Part shown: piece after piece, positions 28,162-37,237 of the stretch
How the letters are laid out: the number at the start of each line of letters is the position of its first letter
Position numbering within the stretch: position 1 is the first letter of the stretch
DNA from: Motiliproteus coralliicola
GTDB lineage: Bacteria; Pseudomonadota; Gammaproteobacteria; Pseudomonadales; Balneatricaceae
Length of the DNA stretch: 64,000 bases
Direction of reading: 5' to 3'
Assembly: GCF_003345655.1 (NCBI RefSeq)
Contig: NZ_QQOH01000002.1
Span: forward strand, 124,001 to 188,000
Made by a program: the position numbers and the translations under genes
Notes under the pieces: generated by a model
Told to the model about the DNA's origin: nothing
The model's input: the letters and a program-made list of their open reading frames with translations, nothing else
Database searches by the model: none

Positions 28162-30210
28162 TTATATCGCCCCTTTTATTACTTTCTTTATCAGGAAGCG
28201 GGCGGGATTCAACGTTTCGAGCAATTCTCGCTCCAGTCCCAGGGGCTGATTCAGGATCAAGTCTGCCAGCAGAGAACCGGCCAACGGCGCGGTGATCATG
28301 CCTTTGGAGCCGTGTGCCAGGTTGACGAACAGGCCGGGCAGGTGGACCGGTGGCGTGTCGATTTCGGCCTTGGCATCGCGGCTGAGCTGGCGATAGTTGT
28401 GCAGATAGGCTGCTCGGTCGGGAACAGCTCCGACGATCGGCAGGTAGTCGGGGGCTGCGCAGCGGAAACCGACCCGCCCCAGGGCCTGCTCCAGCTGATG
28501 TCCCAACTGTTGTCCCAGCAGTGGGCTGATCTCTTCTACATGGGCCAGATTGAGCCGGTGATCCTGGGATCTCAGCTCGGGACTCTGGTCGTGCAGGTCA
28601 AAACTGGCACCGAAGCAGTAGCGGCCGTTTTTCGGGGGCGAGATATAACCGTTGGCGCAGACAACGCTTTTCAGTGAGGCGCTCGCTTCGATTTGAGGGA
28701 GTGATGTGGTTTGGCCGCGGATCGGCTTCAGCGGCAACTCGGTTAACGGCTCCAACTGGTTGGCTTCGTGGGCGGTACAGACCACCAGCTGTTGGCTTTG
28801 ATCCAGCAGCTGCCCATTCTGGAACAGCTGCCAAGACCGGCTTTGCTGTTCAAAACGGATCTGTTCGATCGGTTGGTTAAAGTGGCAATCGATATTGGGA
28901 TGCTGCAGCAACCGGGCACAGAGGCGAGCCGGGCTGACCCAGCCGGCTTCAGGGAACAGCAATCCGCCCGCCGCTAGTGGGAGGCCGGCCTGTTCGCTGG
29001 CTTGGGCTTGATTCAGACCGGTTACCAGCGTTTTGGGGTAGTTAGCGCCCTGCAGTAAAGCCTGTTGCTTAGTCTGTTCCTTGTCGTTGAGTGCCAGCTG
29101 AATCACCCCGCACGGAGCCCAATCCTCACCGGGCTGCGCCAGCCGATGCAGCAGACGCAGGCTGTGCAGGTAGCCGCTTAGATGGATGCGGCTGTGGTAG
29201 GTCGGTTGCGCCGGCAGCTTGGCATAAAGTACCCCTTGGGGGTTGCCCGAAGCACCGCAGCCTGGAGCCGCGCCGCGCTCATAGAGGCTGACCCGGCAAC
29301 CGCGCTCGGCCAGCGCGAAGGCAGTGGATGCACCAGCAATACCGGCGCCGATCACCAGTACCCGCTGCGGGTTGTCGGCACAGGGTTGCGGGCGATCAAA
29401 CCAGGGCCGTGACCGGGCGGTGTTGGGGCCTGGTACCGGGGCTTGGTCTGGCTCGCTGCTGTTGTTGACCGGGACTTCATAGCGCCCGCGGATCATCTCC
29501 CGTTTGAGGCCGAAACCTTTGGCCTTTTCTATCCTGAAACCTACCTGTTCCAGCCCTCGTCGGACATCACTCGCTGCAGTAAAGGTACTGAAACTGGTGC
29601 CCGTACGGCTCAGGCGAGCCAGTTGGGCGAACAGCGCGTCGCTCCACATCTCGGGGTTCTTGGCCGGTGAGAAGCCATCCAGAAACCAGGCGTCGACCTC
29701 GGCATCCAGGCGACTGAAGGCATCGCTGGCCTCACCGTAAAGCAGTGTCAATTGTACCCGGCCCTGATCGAAACTGAGGCGGTGGTAGCCGTTACAGGCC
29801 GGTGGGTACTGTTTGATCAGCGCCTGGGCCAGGCTGTCCAGTTGTGGCCACAGCGCCAGCGCCCTGGTCAGATCATCCGGATTCAGTGGATGGCGTTCGA
29901 CCGAAATAAAGTGCAGCCGGGCGGTTGCCGGTGCTTGCTGTCGCCAGCAGTGCCAGCAACTGAGAAAAGTCAGGCCGGTACCGAAACCGGTTTCGGCGAC
30001 GGTAAAGGCGGCGTCAGCGGGCAACTGTTCGAAGCGCTGAGGTAGATCGTTATGCTGGACAAACACATAGCGGCTCTCTTCCAAGCCGCTGGCACGGGAG
30101 AAGTAGAAGTCTTCGAACGCTTGCGCCAAGGGTTGGCCCTGCTCGTCCCAAAGCAACCGGGCGGTTTCCGCCTGTCCTGTGGCGTGGTTGTTGGTGTCCC
30201 GCTTAGCCAT
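28162..30210 (-). CDS. mnmC: Bifunctional tRNA mnm5s2U34 biosynthesis protein MnmC
   Basis: MnmC completes mnm5s2U at wobble position 34 of certain tRNAs. Its FAD domain removes the carboxymethyl group and its methyltransferase domain adds the methyl group. The protein has 682 residues. The methyltransferase domain comes first (FTVAETGFGTGLTFLSCW and the catalytic-loop region AWFLDGFSPAKNPEMW). The FAD-oxidoreductase domain follows from about residue 280 (VLVIGAGIAGASTAFALAER). ATG 30210 is chosen as it gives the usual short N-terminus before the LLWDEQGQP motif; a longer reading adds 21 unconserved residues. It overlaps the end of the upstream cyclase gene by 8 bases. Confidence 0.93.
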   Translation of the reverse strand: MAKRDTNNHATGQAETARLLWDEQGQPLAQAFEDFYFSRASGLEESRYVFVQHNDLPQRFEQLPADAAFTVAETGFGTGLTFLSCWHCWRQQAPATARLHFISVERHPLNPDDLTRALALWPQLDSLAQALIKQYPPACNGYHRLSFDQGRVQLTLLYGEASDAFSRLDAEVDAWFLDGFSPAKNPEMWSDALFAQLARLSRTGTSFSTFTAASDVRRGLEQVGFRIEKAKGFGLKREMIRGRYEVPVNNSSEPDQAPVPGPNTARSRPWFDRPQPCADNPQRVLVIGAGIAGASTAFALAERGCRVSLYERGAAPGCGASGNPQGVLYAKLPAQPTYHSRIHLSGYLHSLRLLHRLAQPGEDWAPCGVIQLALNDKEQTKQQALLQGANYPKTLVTGLNQAQASEQAGLPLAAGGLLFPEAGWVSPARLCARLLQHPNIDCHFNQPIEQIRFEQQSRSWQLFQNGQLLDQSQQLVVCTAHEANQLEPLTELPLKPIRGQTTSLPQIEASASLKSVVCANGYISPPKNGRYCFGASFDLHDQSPELRSQDHRLNLAHVEEISPLLGQQLGHQLEQALGRVGFRCAAPDYLPIVGAVPDRAAYLHNYRQLSRDAKAEIDTPPVHLPGLFVNLAHGSKGMITAPLAGSLLADLILNQPLGLERELLETLNPARFLIKKVIKGAI

Positions 30211-31450
30211 CGCTGTCGTCGGCAACCACGATACAGTTTCGACCGGCACCCTTGGCCTGATAGAGCGCGTCATCGACCCGCTTCATCATCTGCTCGACGG
30301 TTTCGTCGGCTTTTAATTCGGCGACACCGGCACTGGTGCTGTAGCTGAGCAGCTGCTCGTCCAATAGCTTGATGTGTTGTTGGTCACAGGCGCTTCGCAG
30401 CCGATGGGCGATCTTAAGGGCGGTTTCGGCGTCGGTGCCGCTGAGCACCATCAGGAACTCCTCGCCCCCGTAGCGACCGACAAAGTCCTCCGCCCGGGAG
30501 GTCTTGATCAGCAGTTGGGAGACGTTGATCAACACCTCGTCTCCGACCGCGTGGCCATAGGTATCGTTGATCCGCTTGAACTTATCCAGGTCCATCAAGA
30601 TCACGCTGAGCGGGCTGCCCTGTTCGCGGGCGCTTTGGGCCTCACGGTTGAGGAAGCCGACGATCGAGCCACGGTTCGCCAACCCGGTCAGCGAATCCCG
30701 GTGGGCCTGGCGGTAGAGCCGCATCATCATGCTCAACTGGGTCAGCGCGGCCCAGCCGGCGATGCCGGCCAACAGGGTCAGCAGCCAGATGTCGTTGAGG
30801 CTGGAGTAGCTGAACAGATCACCCAGAATCAGGTGGTTGAGAATATAGAGTCCCACCACAAAACCGGCCAGCAAGGCCCCTTCAAAGATCGTCAGTGGGA
30901 AAATACCGCCCAGCCCGATAATCATAAATGGGAAGAAGTGGTATCCCGCCGGCAGGCTGTCGTGACCGTTGCCCAGCAATACAAACTGGGCCGCTGTGTG
31001 GAAGCCGGAGGGGATCACCACCAGCAGGGTCAGTTTGATACGAGCCACCAACAGGCTGTGATTGGCGCTGCTCCAAAGGCATAACAGCAGGAACAGAGCG
31101 CCACAGGTGATCCGCAGCACGGAGATGGTCTTCAGTTCGCTGCCGGATAGAAACAGCGCGTCGACGGCGATCCAGGCCGGAATCAGCAGCGCCAGCAGCA
31201 GCGCGATCGGTCGAACCCGGCCGTTGATATATTGGGCGCGGGTATGGCGAAAGTGTTTCGAATGCGGCCGCGCACGCAGCAGATCAAACAGATAGGCCTG
31301 CTTAAGACGCTGAATAAAGGCCTGTTTCTTAGTCGGGTAGGCAGGGTCGTTAGTGGCCTGCAGCTCAGAATAGCTACTGGTCGATGCACGGCGTTCGACG
31401 GCGTCGGGCTGGTCAACCTGGGCCTGTGGATTACTACTTTGATTATCCAT
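30203..31450 (-). CDS. Membrane diguanylate cyclase (GGDEF)
   Basis: The protein has 415 residues. A polar N-terminus of about 75 residues is followed by about six transmembrane helices (about 78-245), then a C-terminal GGDEF domain (about 250-410). The active-site loop reads GRYGGEEFLMVL. DSLTGLANR, ILMDLDKFKRINDTYGH and the final DDALYQAKGAGRN are all intact, so c-di-GMP synthesis is likely. No clear RxxD inhibitory site stands just before GGEEF. The end overlaps mnmC. The membrane part does not match a sensor family I can name. Confidence 0.9.
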   Translation of the reverse strand: MDNQSSNPQAQVDQPDAVERRASTSSYSELQATNDPAYPTKKQAFIQRLKQAYLFDLLRARPHSKHFRHTRAQYINGRVRPIALLLALLIPAWIAVDALFLSGSELKTISVLRITCGALFLLLCLWSSANHSLLVARIKLTLLVVIPSGFHTAAQFVLLGNGHDSLPAGYHFFPFMIIGLGGIFPLTIFEGALLAGFVVGLYILNHLILGDLFSYSSLNDIWLLTLLAGIAGWAALTQLSMMMRLYRQAHRDSLTGLANRGSIVGFLNREAQSAREQGSPLSVILMDLDKFKRINDTYGHAVGDEVLINVSQLLIKTSRAEDFVGRYGGEEFLMVLSGTDAETALKIAHRLRSACDQQHIKLLDEQLLSYSTSAGVAELKADETVEQMMKRVDDALYQAKGAGRNCIVVADDSDG

Positions 31451-31641
31451 GGGCGAGCAACCTTGCGCTCAGTATTCGTTCAAATTGTAGGAGCAGCCAG
31501 ATCGGCTGTATTGGCTGATCATTGTGCACCAAAGCTGGGGATTATTCTATTTGCCCTGGACCGACGTTGTGCTTGAGGCTGGTCAAGTTGGAGCGAATAC
31601 CGGATCATAGGGCTTTGCCGATTTGATCCTGGAGAGCCACT

Positions 31642-32535
31642 ATCCGACGCTTACCGCCATTGAATGCCCTGCGCGCCTTTGAGGCCGCCGCGCGTCACCT
31701 GAGTTTTAACTCCGCTGCGGATGAACTCTATGTGACTCCTTCGGCGATCAGTCACCAGATCAAGTCGTTGGAACAATACCTGGAACTGCCGCTATTCCAT
31801 CGTAATCGACGCAAGGTGGAGCTGACCGCTGCCGGGGAGAAGTACCTGCCGACGATTCAACAGGCGTTGGATCAGATCGACAGTGCCACCCGCCGACTGA
31901 TGAGCAACCCCAACTCCGGAGCCGTGACATTGAGTGTGGCGCCGGCGTTCCTGACCCGCTGGTTGATGCCGCGGCTGTCGGATTTCCAGGACCAATACCC
32001 GGATGTGGAGCTGCGGATGAGCGCCTCCAACGCCAATCTGGACTTCCACCAGACCGATATCGACATGTCGGTACGCTATGGGCGCGGCGAGTGGAAGGAT
32101 GTCGAGGCTCATCTGCTGATGGGGATGTCGGTGGTGCCGGTCTGTAGCCCCGAACTGCTCAAGCGTAGCAAGCCGCTGCAGAGCCCCGAAGATATGCGCG
32201 AGCATACCCTGATTCATGTGGCCACCCGGATGGAGGAGTGGCGGATGTGGCTCAAGGCGGTCGGCATCGATTTCAATGACTTTGGCAAGGATCTGCGTTT
32301 CTCCAGCACCTCGCTGGCCACCGGGGCGGCGATGGAGGGCCTGGGTATCGCGCTGGCGGATCGGCAGCTTGTCGATAAGGAGCTGGCGCGGGGCGATCTG
32401 GTGGTGCCGTTCGATATCGGCCTGGACACCCATAGCGCCTTCTATCTGGTCTATCCACAAGACCGTCCGCTCAGTTATGCCGGCAAGGCTTTTCGGGATT
32501 GGATTCTGGAACAGCTGCAGCCAAACGGGGGCTAA
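31642..32535 (+). CDS. LysR-type regulator, GcvA subgroup, probable ATC start
   Basis: The winged helix at the N-terminus (NALRAFEAAARHLSFNSAAD, VTPSAISHQIKSLEQYL) and the substrate domain identify a GcvA-like LysR regulator of about 297 residues. Relatives start MRRLPPLNALRAFEAAARH. Here that block is IRRLPPLNALRAFE, encoded from ATC 31642, with GGAG seven bases upstream and an in-frame stop at 31624-31626. No ATG or GTG exists in that block. The first TTG, 31660, lacks a Shine-Dalgarno and would drop six conserved residues. An ATC start, a sequencing error or a recent mutation are the choices. The target genes are unknown; the divergent neighbour is the diguanylate cyclase gene. Confidence 0.88.
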   Translation: MRRLPPLNALRAFEAAARHLSFNSAADELYVTPSAISHQIKSLEQYLELPLFHRNRRKVELTAAGEKYLPTIQQALDQIDSATRRLMSNPNSGAVTLSVAPAFLTRWLMPRLSDFQDQYPDVELRMSASNANLDFHQTDIDMSVRYGRGEWKDVEAHLLMGMSVVPVCSPELLKRSKPLQSPEDMREHTLIHVATRMEEWRMWLKAVGIDFNDFGKDLRFSSTSLATGAAMEGLGIALADRQLVDKELARGDLVVPFDIGLDTHSAFYLVYPQDRPLSYAGKAFRDWILEQLQPNGG

Positions 32536-32778
32536 TACCCTGGCTGTACCCTCAATCCAGCGGGTGGCGGACAAAATCCGTCTCCGGTTTGCTCCCGACG
32601 GCTTCATCAGATAACCCTGAAAGCGCAACAGCTTCTAAGGGGCTACTGTAGGCGGAATGAGGGCAAGAAGGATGACAACAACCTGGCTTAGCGAAGAACT
32701 ACTTTTCGATATCGACTAACTCGCTATTTATGAGCCTCTTGAATAAATGGCGAGATTAGCGGCTCAGCGACAGCGCTA
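32536..32778. other. Gene-free stretch after the GcvA-like regulator
   Basis: No coding region, RNA gene or strong terminator was recognised here. With the small reading frame that follows, the poorly annotated stretch runs to the cold-shock gene at 33218. It is noticeably richer in A and T than the neighbouring genes. Confidence 0.4.
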
Positions 32779-33006
32779 TTAGGGGCGTGAAGAGATTGAT
32801 TGGTAGTTGTCGGTAATTTCGCTGCAAGGGTGGTTTTTCTCTAGATAGCGACACATTTCTTGTTGGGACAATAGTCCCGTCAAACGCTTCCATGTCCGGC
32901 GTTTAGAATGAGAGCAAGTCGTAGAGGGTTCATAGCAGATCCACTTATCAGCTTCTTTGTTTGAAAAGCGAGATACGCATAGGTTTTCATTTAGATTTTT
33001 CAACAT
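32779..33006 (-). CDS. Possible small protein of 75 residues
   Basis: I do not recognise this protein. The reading frame starts MLKNLNENLCVSRFSNKEA and is polar, with five Cys residues and a basic segment (CSHSKRRTWKRL). The main support for its being real is a good ribosome-binding site: AAAGGAG lies nine bases before the ATG on the minus strand. Composition is AT-rich compared with neighbours, which suits a small accessory or horizontally gained gene. Absence of homologues would make it doubtful. Confidence 0.42.
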   Translation of the reverse strand: MLKNLNENLCVSRFSNKEADKWICYEPSTTCSHSKRRTWKRLTGLLSQQEMCRYLEKNHPCSEITDNYQSISSRP

Positions 33007-33162
33007 AAATGGAAACTCCTTTTATTGATATCTATCCATAGTTCCTGACGATACAGGCTATATCACTGTTATTTATAAATTTACGGAGGACTTACGAAAT
33101 AAAAGCGGGAAGGAAATAGACAGAAAAATAGGGTTAGGGATGGAAAGGCAGTGTTTTCAGTA

Positions 33163-33187
33163 GAGAGCATGGCTGATCCATGCTCTC
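33163..33187 (-). terminator. Hairpin downstream of the cold-shock gene
   Basis: GAGAGCATGG and CCATGCTCTC form a perfect 10-bp stem with a 5-base loop, 31 bases past the stop of the cold-shock gene. There is no long T run on the minus-strand exit side, so it may be a stabilising 3' hairpin rather than a classic terminator. Confidence 0.55.
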
Positions 33188-33217
33188 CAGCGTCGAATCG
33201 AATACATCGATTCAGAC

Positions 33218-33427
33218 TTACAGTGCCACGATGTTCTCTGCTTGCAGACCTTTCTGGCCTTGAGTCACAGCAAACTGGACACGCTGTCCTTCGGTCAGAG
33301 TCTTGAAGCCATCACCGGCAATAGCGCTGAAATGAGCAAAAACGTCCGGGCCAGACTCCTGCTCGATAAAGCCAAAGCCTTTTTCTTCGTTGAACCACTT
33401 AACGGTTCCGGTCGTTGTATTAGACAT
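33218..33427 (-). CDS. Cold-shock-domain protein (CspA family)
   Basis: This 69-residue OB-fold RNA/DNA-binding protein carries both RNA-binding motifs: KGFGFI (RNP1) and VFAHFSAI (RNP2). The rest also fits the family ([18 protein letters not shown] near the start, LQAENIVAL at the end). Such proteins melt RNA structure at low temperature or in stationary phase. A gene-free, AT-rich leader of several hundred bases lies upstream, as is common for csp genes. Confidence 0.95.
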   Translation of the reverse strand: MSNTTTGTVKWFNEEKGFGFIEQESGPDVFAHFSAIAGDGFKTLTEGQRVQFAVTQGQKGLQAENIVAL

Positions 33428-33892
33428 AATAATATCCTGAATTTTATATAGAGTTGTGCCTTGATAAGGCTCGAATAGCTTGGAAATATAGACTGGAACT
33501 TAGAAACTGCAGGACGAAGAATTACGAATAAGACAGCGGCTGTAGAATGTAAATCGAAAGGCTTTTTTCTAGCTGCCGGAAACCATACAGGCAACAAGGT
33601 TGCTTGTCGATCTTTTATTTTTAATAGCGGATCGGCAGCCGTCAATAGTGGCTGCTTAGTCCGAGGTTTTTCTGGATAGTTCAGCCGCGGCTTTACAGGC
33701 TAAATCTATGATTTTCATGGCGGACGACCCCTGTGATTATCGTTGGTGCTGGCCAGGGTGGGTTCTCTTTGTTGGTTCCTTATTAGCAAGCTGTGCCCAG
33801 AATTATTCTGATCAGGCACCAGTGTCGTTGAGCTTTCCGGTTTCCCCTCATTCAATGCAGTCGATCTGGTTCAGGCTTGCCGTTGCTTTGTC
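33428..33892. other. Leader and spacer upstream of the cold-shock gene
   Basis: There is no supported gene in this 465-bp stretch. The part near the cold-shock gene is AT-rich and probably holds its promoter and a long 5' untranslated leader, which in cspA-type genes controls mRNA stability. A 62-residue plus-strand reading frame at 33708-33896 has no clear ribosome-binding site or family resemblance and is not called. Confidence 0.45.
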
Positions 33893-34501
33893 TTAGAGCG
33901 TTACCACTCTCAGCGCCAAGCCGATCAACACCAGTCCAGTAGCTCGATTGATGGTGGTGGCACGTTTCTCCAGGCTGCGCAGCACGCGTGGATGAGAGAT
34001 GATCAGCGCCACGATGATGTACCAGAGCGTATCGATGGAAAAGACCGTCGCGATCATGATCAACTGATCGGTCGTGCTCTGATCGGCGGTGACGAACTGG
34101 GAGAACAGGGCGAGAAAGAAGATCGCCAGTTTCGGGTTCAACAGCGAGATCATGATTCCATCCCTTGCCGCTTCGGCCAGGGCCGATTTTTTCCCTTCAA
34201 CCTGCAAGGCGCTGTTTTGTTTGGCGCGTAATGCTTTGACTCCCATCCAGGCCAGATAACCGGCACCGGCATAGGTCAGGGCGGTATAGAGCAGTGGCGT
34301 TTCGGTCACCAGTAGACCCAGTCCCCAGATGGTCAGCACCGCCCAGATCGCCACACCGGTACCGTGGCAAATGGAGGTCAGGATCCCGTGGCTGCGACCG
34401 TTGCCGAGGCTATGACGCAGTACCACCACCAGGCTTGGGCCGGGCGACATGGCGCCCAGGCAGCAGATTGCGACGAGTGAAAGCCATACGGTGAGAGTCA
34501 T
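33893..34501 (-). CDS. LysE-family amino acid exporter
   Basis: The protein has 202 residues with about six hydrophobic segments and the LysE/RhtB pattern at the N-terminus (AMSPGPSLVVVLRHSLGNGR) and LNPKLAIFFLALFSQFV in the middle. The family exports amino acids or related metabolites across the inner membrane. The LysR-type gene upstream on the same strand ends 78 bases before this start and could regulate it. The substrate cannot be read from the sequence. Confidence 0.9.
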   Translation of the reverse strand: MTLTVWLSLVAICCLGAMSPGPSLVVVLRHSLGNGRSHGILTSICHGTGVAIWAVLTIWGLGLLVTETPLLYTALTYAGAGYLAWMGVKALRAKQNSALQVEGKKSALAEAARDGIMISLLNPKLAIFFLALFSQFVTADQSTTDQLIMIATVFSIDTLWYIIVALIISHPRVLRSLEKRATTINRATGLVLIGLALRVVTL

Positions 34502-34579
34502 AGCGTGATCCAGATTTCAGTGATGACGCAAGTGTAGAGAAGATATCGTTATTCTTAAAATGATGCTTTTATCTAGTGC

Positions 34580-35509
34580 TTATGATTTCAAATCATAGTC
34601 CTGTGGGGAGTACATCGAGGCTCGAATCTCGTCGGCGATGCAGTCGCGTACCCAGCGGTGGGCCGGATCCTGATCGTGTTTCAGGTGCCAACAGAGATGG
34701 TAGTGATGCTCCGGCAGGGGCATAGGCAGTTCGCAATAGCTCAGGGGTAGGCTGTTAGCGGCGTTTCTGGCAATGTGGGCCGGAAGGACCATCAGTGATT
34801 GGCCCTGTGCCACCACCTGAAACGCGGCCGAAAAGAACGGTACCTCGAACAGAATCTGCCGGCTCAGCCCCTGGCTTTCCAGTGTCCGGTCGAAGAAGGA
34901 GTCTTTATCTCCACCGCTGTTAACCCGTACAAACGGGTACGCCAAGAGCGCGTCGAGGGAGGGCTTGGCTTCAGACGCCAGGGGGTGGGTTGCTGCCATC
35001 AGGCAGACCGGCTGGTCTTTACCCAAAAAGATGCTTTGTAGATTGGCCGGCAGGGTCGAGATGGTGGTGGAGACGAAATCCAACGGCAGCTGCCCGAGCC
35101 GTCCCAGGCTCTGGGGCTTCCAGAGTTCGTAGCTGAAGCTAATTCCGGGCGCTTGCTGCTGCAGCCGGTTGAGGATGTTGGGAAAGATGAACTGGGCCAC
35201 ATAATCGGTACAGGCGAAGCTGAACTGACGGTCGCAGCTGGCCGGATCGAAGTGGCTCTGTTGGCGTAGCGCATCGGCTTGGCTGAGGATGCTTTGCACC
35301 CGGGGAAGAAGCTCGATCGCACGGGCGCTGAGGTGATAGCTGTTGCCTTCGCGAATCAACAGCGGGTCGTCGAAATAGTCCCTCAGCTGCCCCAGTTGCC
35401 GACTCATGGCCGATTGGGTCAGGTGCAGGCGCACGGATGCCTGGGTGACGTTTTTCTCCTCCAGCAGGGTGGCCAGAGCCCGGAGAAGATTGAGGTTCAG
35501 ACGCTCCAA
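34580..35509 (-). CDS. LysR-type transcriptional regulator
   Basis: The protein has 309 residues. The N-terminal helix-turn-helix reads LNLLRALATLLEEKNVTQAS and LTQSAMSRQLGQLRDYFDDP, with a LysR substrate domain after it. The N-terminus is of the NodD/LeuO-like type (LNLNLL). The start is TTG 35509 with AGGA upstream, next to the stop of the EAL remnant. It may control the LysE exporter that follows on the same strand. Confidence 0.9.
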   Translation of the reverse strand: MERLNLNLLRALATLLEEKNVTQASVRLHLTQSAMSRQLGQLRDYFDDPLLIREGNSYHLSARAIELLPRVQSILSQADALRQQSHFDPASCDRQFSFACTDYVAQFIFPNILNRLQQQAPGISFSYELWKPQSLGRLGQLPLDFVSTTISTLPANLQSIFLGKDQPVCLMAATHPLASEAKPSLDALLAYPFVRVNSGGDKDSFFDRTLESQGLSRQILFEVPFFSAAFQVVAQGQSLMVLPAHIARNAANSLPLSYCELPMPLPEHHYHLCWHLKHDQDPAHRWVRDCIADEIRASMYSPQDYDLKS

Positions 35510-35517
35510 CGTGATTC

Positions 35518-35910
35518 CTAGTTCAATGCCTTACTGAAAGCTGGAACGAGATCTTCGGCGGGGCAGGGCCTGGCGTAGAGGAAGCCCTGGGCCTGTTCAC
35601 AACCGATACTGGACAGGAACTCCGCCTGGGCGGGGGTTTCAACCCCTTCGGCGATAACCGTCAACTCCAGACTTTTTCCCAACGCCACGATGGCCTGGGC
35701 GATGGCATTGCTGTGGTTGTCATAGGGCAGGTCTCGGACAAACGACTGATCGATTTTCAGTTTGTCGATAGGAACCTGTTGATCGATGACAACCAGCGAG
35801 CTGATCCGCTTTTCGCGCATGATCGCGATGCCGTCGTCGACGAAGTGGGTCTGTTCAATGGTAATGACCGGTGCGGTCATAATGTCATTGAGAGTCAGGT
35901 TCTTGTACAT
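35518..35910 (-). pseudogene. CBS/EAL remnant with in-frame internal deletion
   Basis: The 130-residue reading frame joins the first half of a CBS motif (residues 1-44: LTLNDIMTAPVITIEQTHFV to KRISSLVVID) to the last third of an EAL phosphodiesterase domain (from about residue 47: VPIDKLKIDQSFVRDLPYD, TVIAEGVETPAQAEFL, AQGFLYARP). The EAL motif, the metal-binding residues and any GGDEF domain are missing. The simplest reading is a CBS-GGDEF-EAL gene that lost its middle in frame. The 835-residue paralogue-like gene at 38163-40670 shows what the parent may have looked like. It may still be translated, but phosphodiesterase activity is not expected. Confidence 0.8.
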
Positions 35911-36347
35911 CGAATGCCACTCACTCGCGGTGCGATGATAGGTCAGCTTGCGTTGCCGGGCGCACCTGTCTAGCCGAGTCCCTCTGTGGGGGCTATCGAG
36001 CCGATTATCGGCGACATGAGTCCATATTGATATACCACGTACAACAAAAGGTTATAAGGAAAGACTTAGTTTGAGGCGCAAGAGAGCTTATCAGTCTGTC
36101 TAGTTGTTCATTTACCGACAGGGGCAGGCACTAGTTCTAATGTTTCTTCAGCTAGGTTGCTGCAATCTTTGTTGTTCAGTGGCTGGGTTTGATGTTGCCG
36201 TATGCGGTTTGAGATCGGAGTCTGTTGTGGAGCGGTGCAGGAGTTGGTGGTGGATTGAATTGATACGCCGCGTATGGACAACGCGGCGATCAACGTCGAC
36301 TCTAGTTGAATGGTCTCAACATGAAACGGCTCACATTCGAGTCGAGC
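35911..36347. other. Gene-free stretch with a GC-rich hairpin
   Basis: No gene was recognised in this 437-bp stretch. At 36266-36288, CGCCGCGT and ACGCGGCG form an 8-bp stem with a 7-base loop, 60 bases downstream of the SDR gene on the minus strand. It has no T run, so it is only a possible terminator. The rest shows no repeat or RNA gene that I could identify. Confidence 0.35.
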
Positions 36348-37070
36348 TTACGGCTGTTGTCGGGTCGGTGCGATCACCAGCTCACGGATGCAAACATTCT
36401 GCGGCTGGCTGTAGGCAAACAGGGTGGCGGCGGCGACATCGTCGGCGGCAATGGCGCCCCCCATGCTCTGCTTCCAGGCCTGATAGTCATTGATGATCTG
36501 CTCGGAGCTGGTGTGGGACAGCAGTTCAGTCTCCACCGCACCGGGGGCGATGGTCACCACTCGCACGTCGGAATCGGCCACCTCTTCGCGCAGATTTTCC
36601 CCCATGGCATGGACAGCGAATTTGGTGCCGCAGTAGGCCGCGTGGTTGGGGAAGGTCTTACGTCCGGCGATTGAGCTGACGTTGATGATGGTACCGCCTC
36701 GGCGCGCTTTCATGGCCGGCAGTACCGCGCGAATTCCGTTCAGAACGCCCATCACATTCACATCGAACATCTGCTGCCATTCGGCCGGCGACTGCTCATC
36801 GAGCTGGCCCAGCAGCATACAACCGGCGTTGTTGATCAGCCCATCCACCGGACCATAGGCCTGCTCGGCCTCTTCAATAGCCTGGCTGAAGGCGGTCGGA
36901 TCGCAGACATCGACCTGACGGCAGAGGCTGTTAGGCAGTTGCAGCGCCTCGATCTGCTCAAGCCGACGGGCCAGCAGTAACAACGGGTGGCCGGCAGCAC
37001 TAAAATGACGGGCGATGGCGGCGCCGATACCGGAACTGGCACCGGTGATCACGATAAGTGGCTTCGACAT
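36348..37070 (-). CDS. Short-chain dehydrogenase/reductase (SDR)
   Basis: This 240-residue classical SDR has the cofactor motif TGASSGIGAA (about 9-18), the structural motif INNAG, the catalytic Ser in NVSSIAGRK, and Tyr/Lys in HAAYCGTKFAVH. An Arg pair soon after the nucleotide fold (ARRLEQ) suggests NADP(H). The end (CIRELVIAPTRQQP) is like YdfG-type SDRs that act on hydroxy acids or small carbonyls. The substrate is unknown. It is divergent from a LysR gene that may regulate it. Confidence 0.9.
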   Translation of the reverse strand: MSKPLIVITGASSGIGAAIARHFSAAGHPLLLLARRLEQIEALQLPNSLCRQVDVCDPTAFSQAIEEAEQAYGPVDGLINNAGCMLLGQLDEQSPAEWQQMFDVNVMGVLNGIRAVLPAMKARRGGTIINVSSIAGRKTFPNHAAYCGTKFAVHAMGENLREEVADSDVRVVTIAPGAVETELLSHTSSEQIINDYQAWKQSMGGAIAADDVAAATLFAYSQPQNVCIRELVIAPTRQQP

Positions 37071-37237
37071 GGGGATGACTCCTGAATCAATAGTTTTTGA
37101 TTGACTGCGTTGTGGCAGTCGATGAGGCTATTGTCGGAATGATCGATGGTTTGATAAATATGTTGAATATGAAAACATTGTTAAGATTATCTAAACATGT
37201 ACTGGAGTCTGGATCTGATTAATGGGTATTAAGGCTG

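Noticed and set aside
33708-33896. 62-residue plus-strand frame
   Set aside because: No ribosome-binding site, no family, and it overlaps the end of the LysE-family gene on the other strand.
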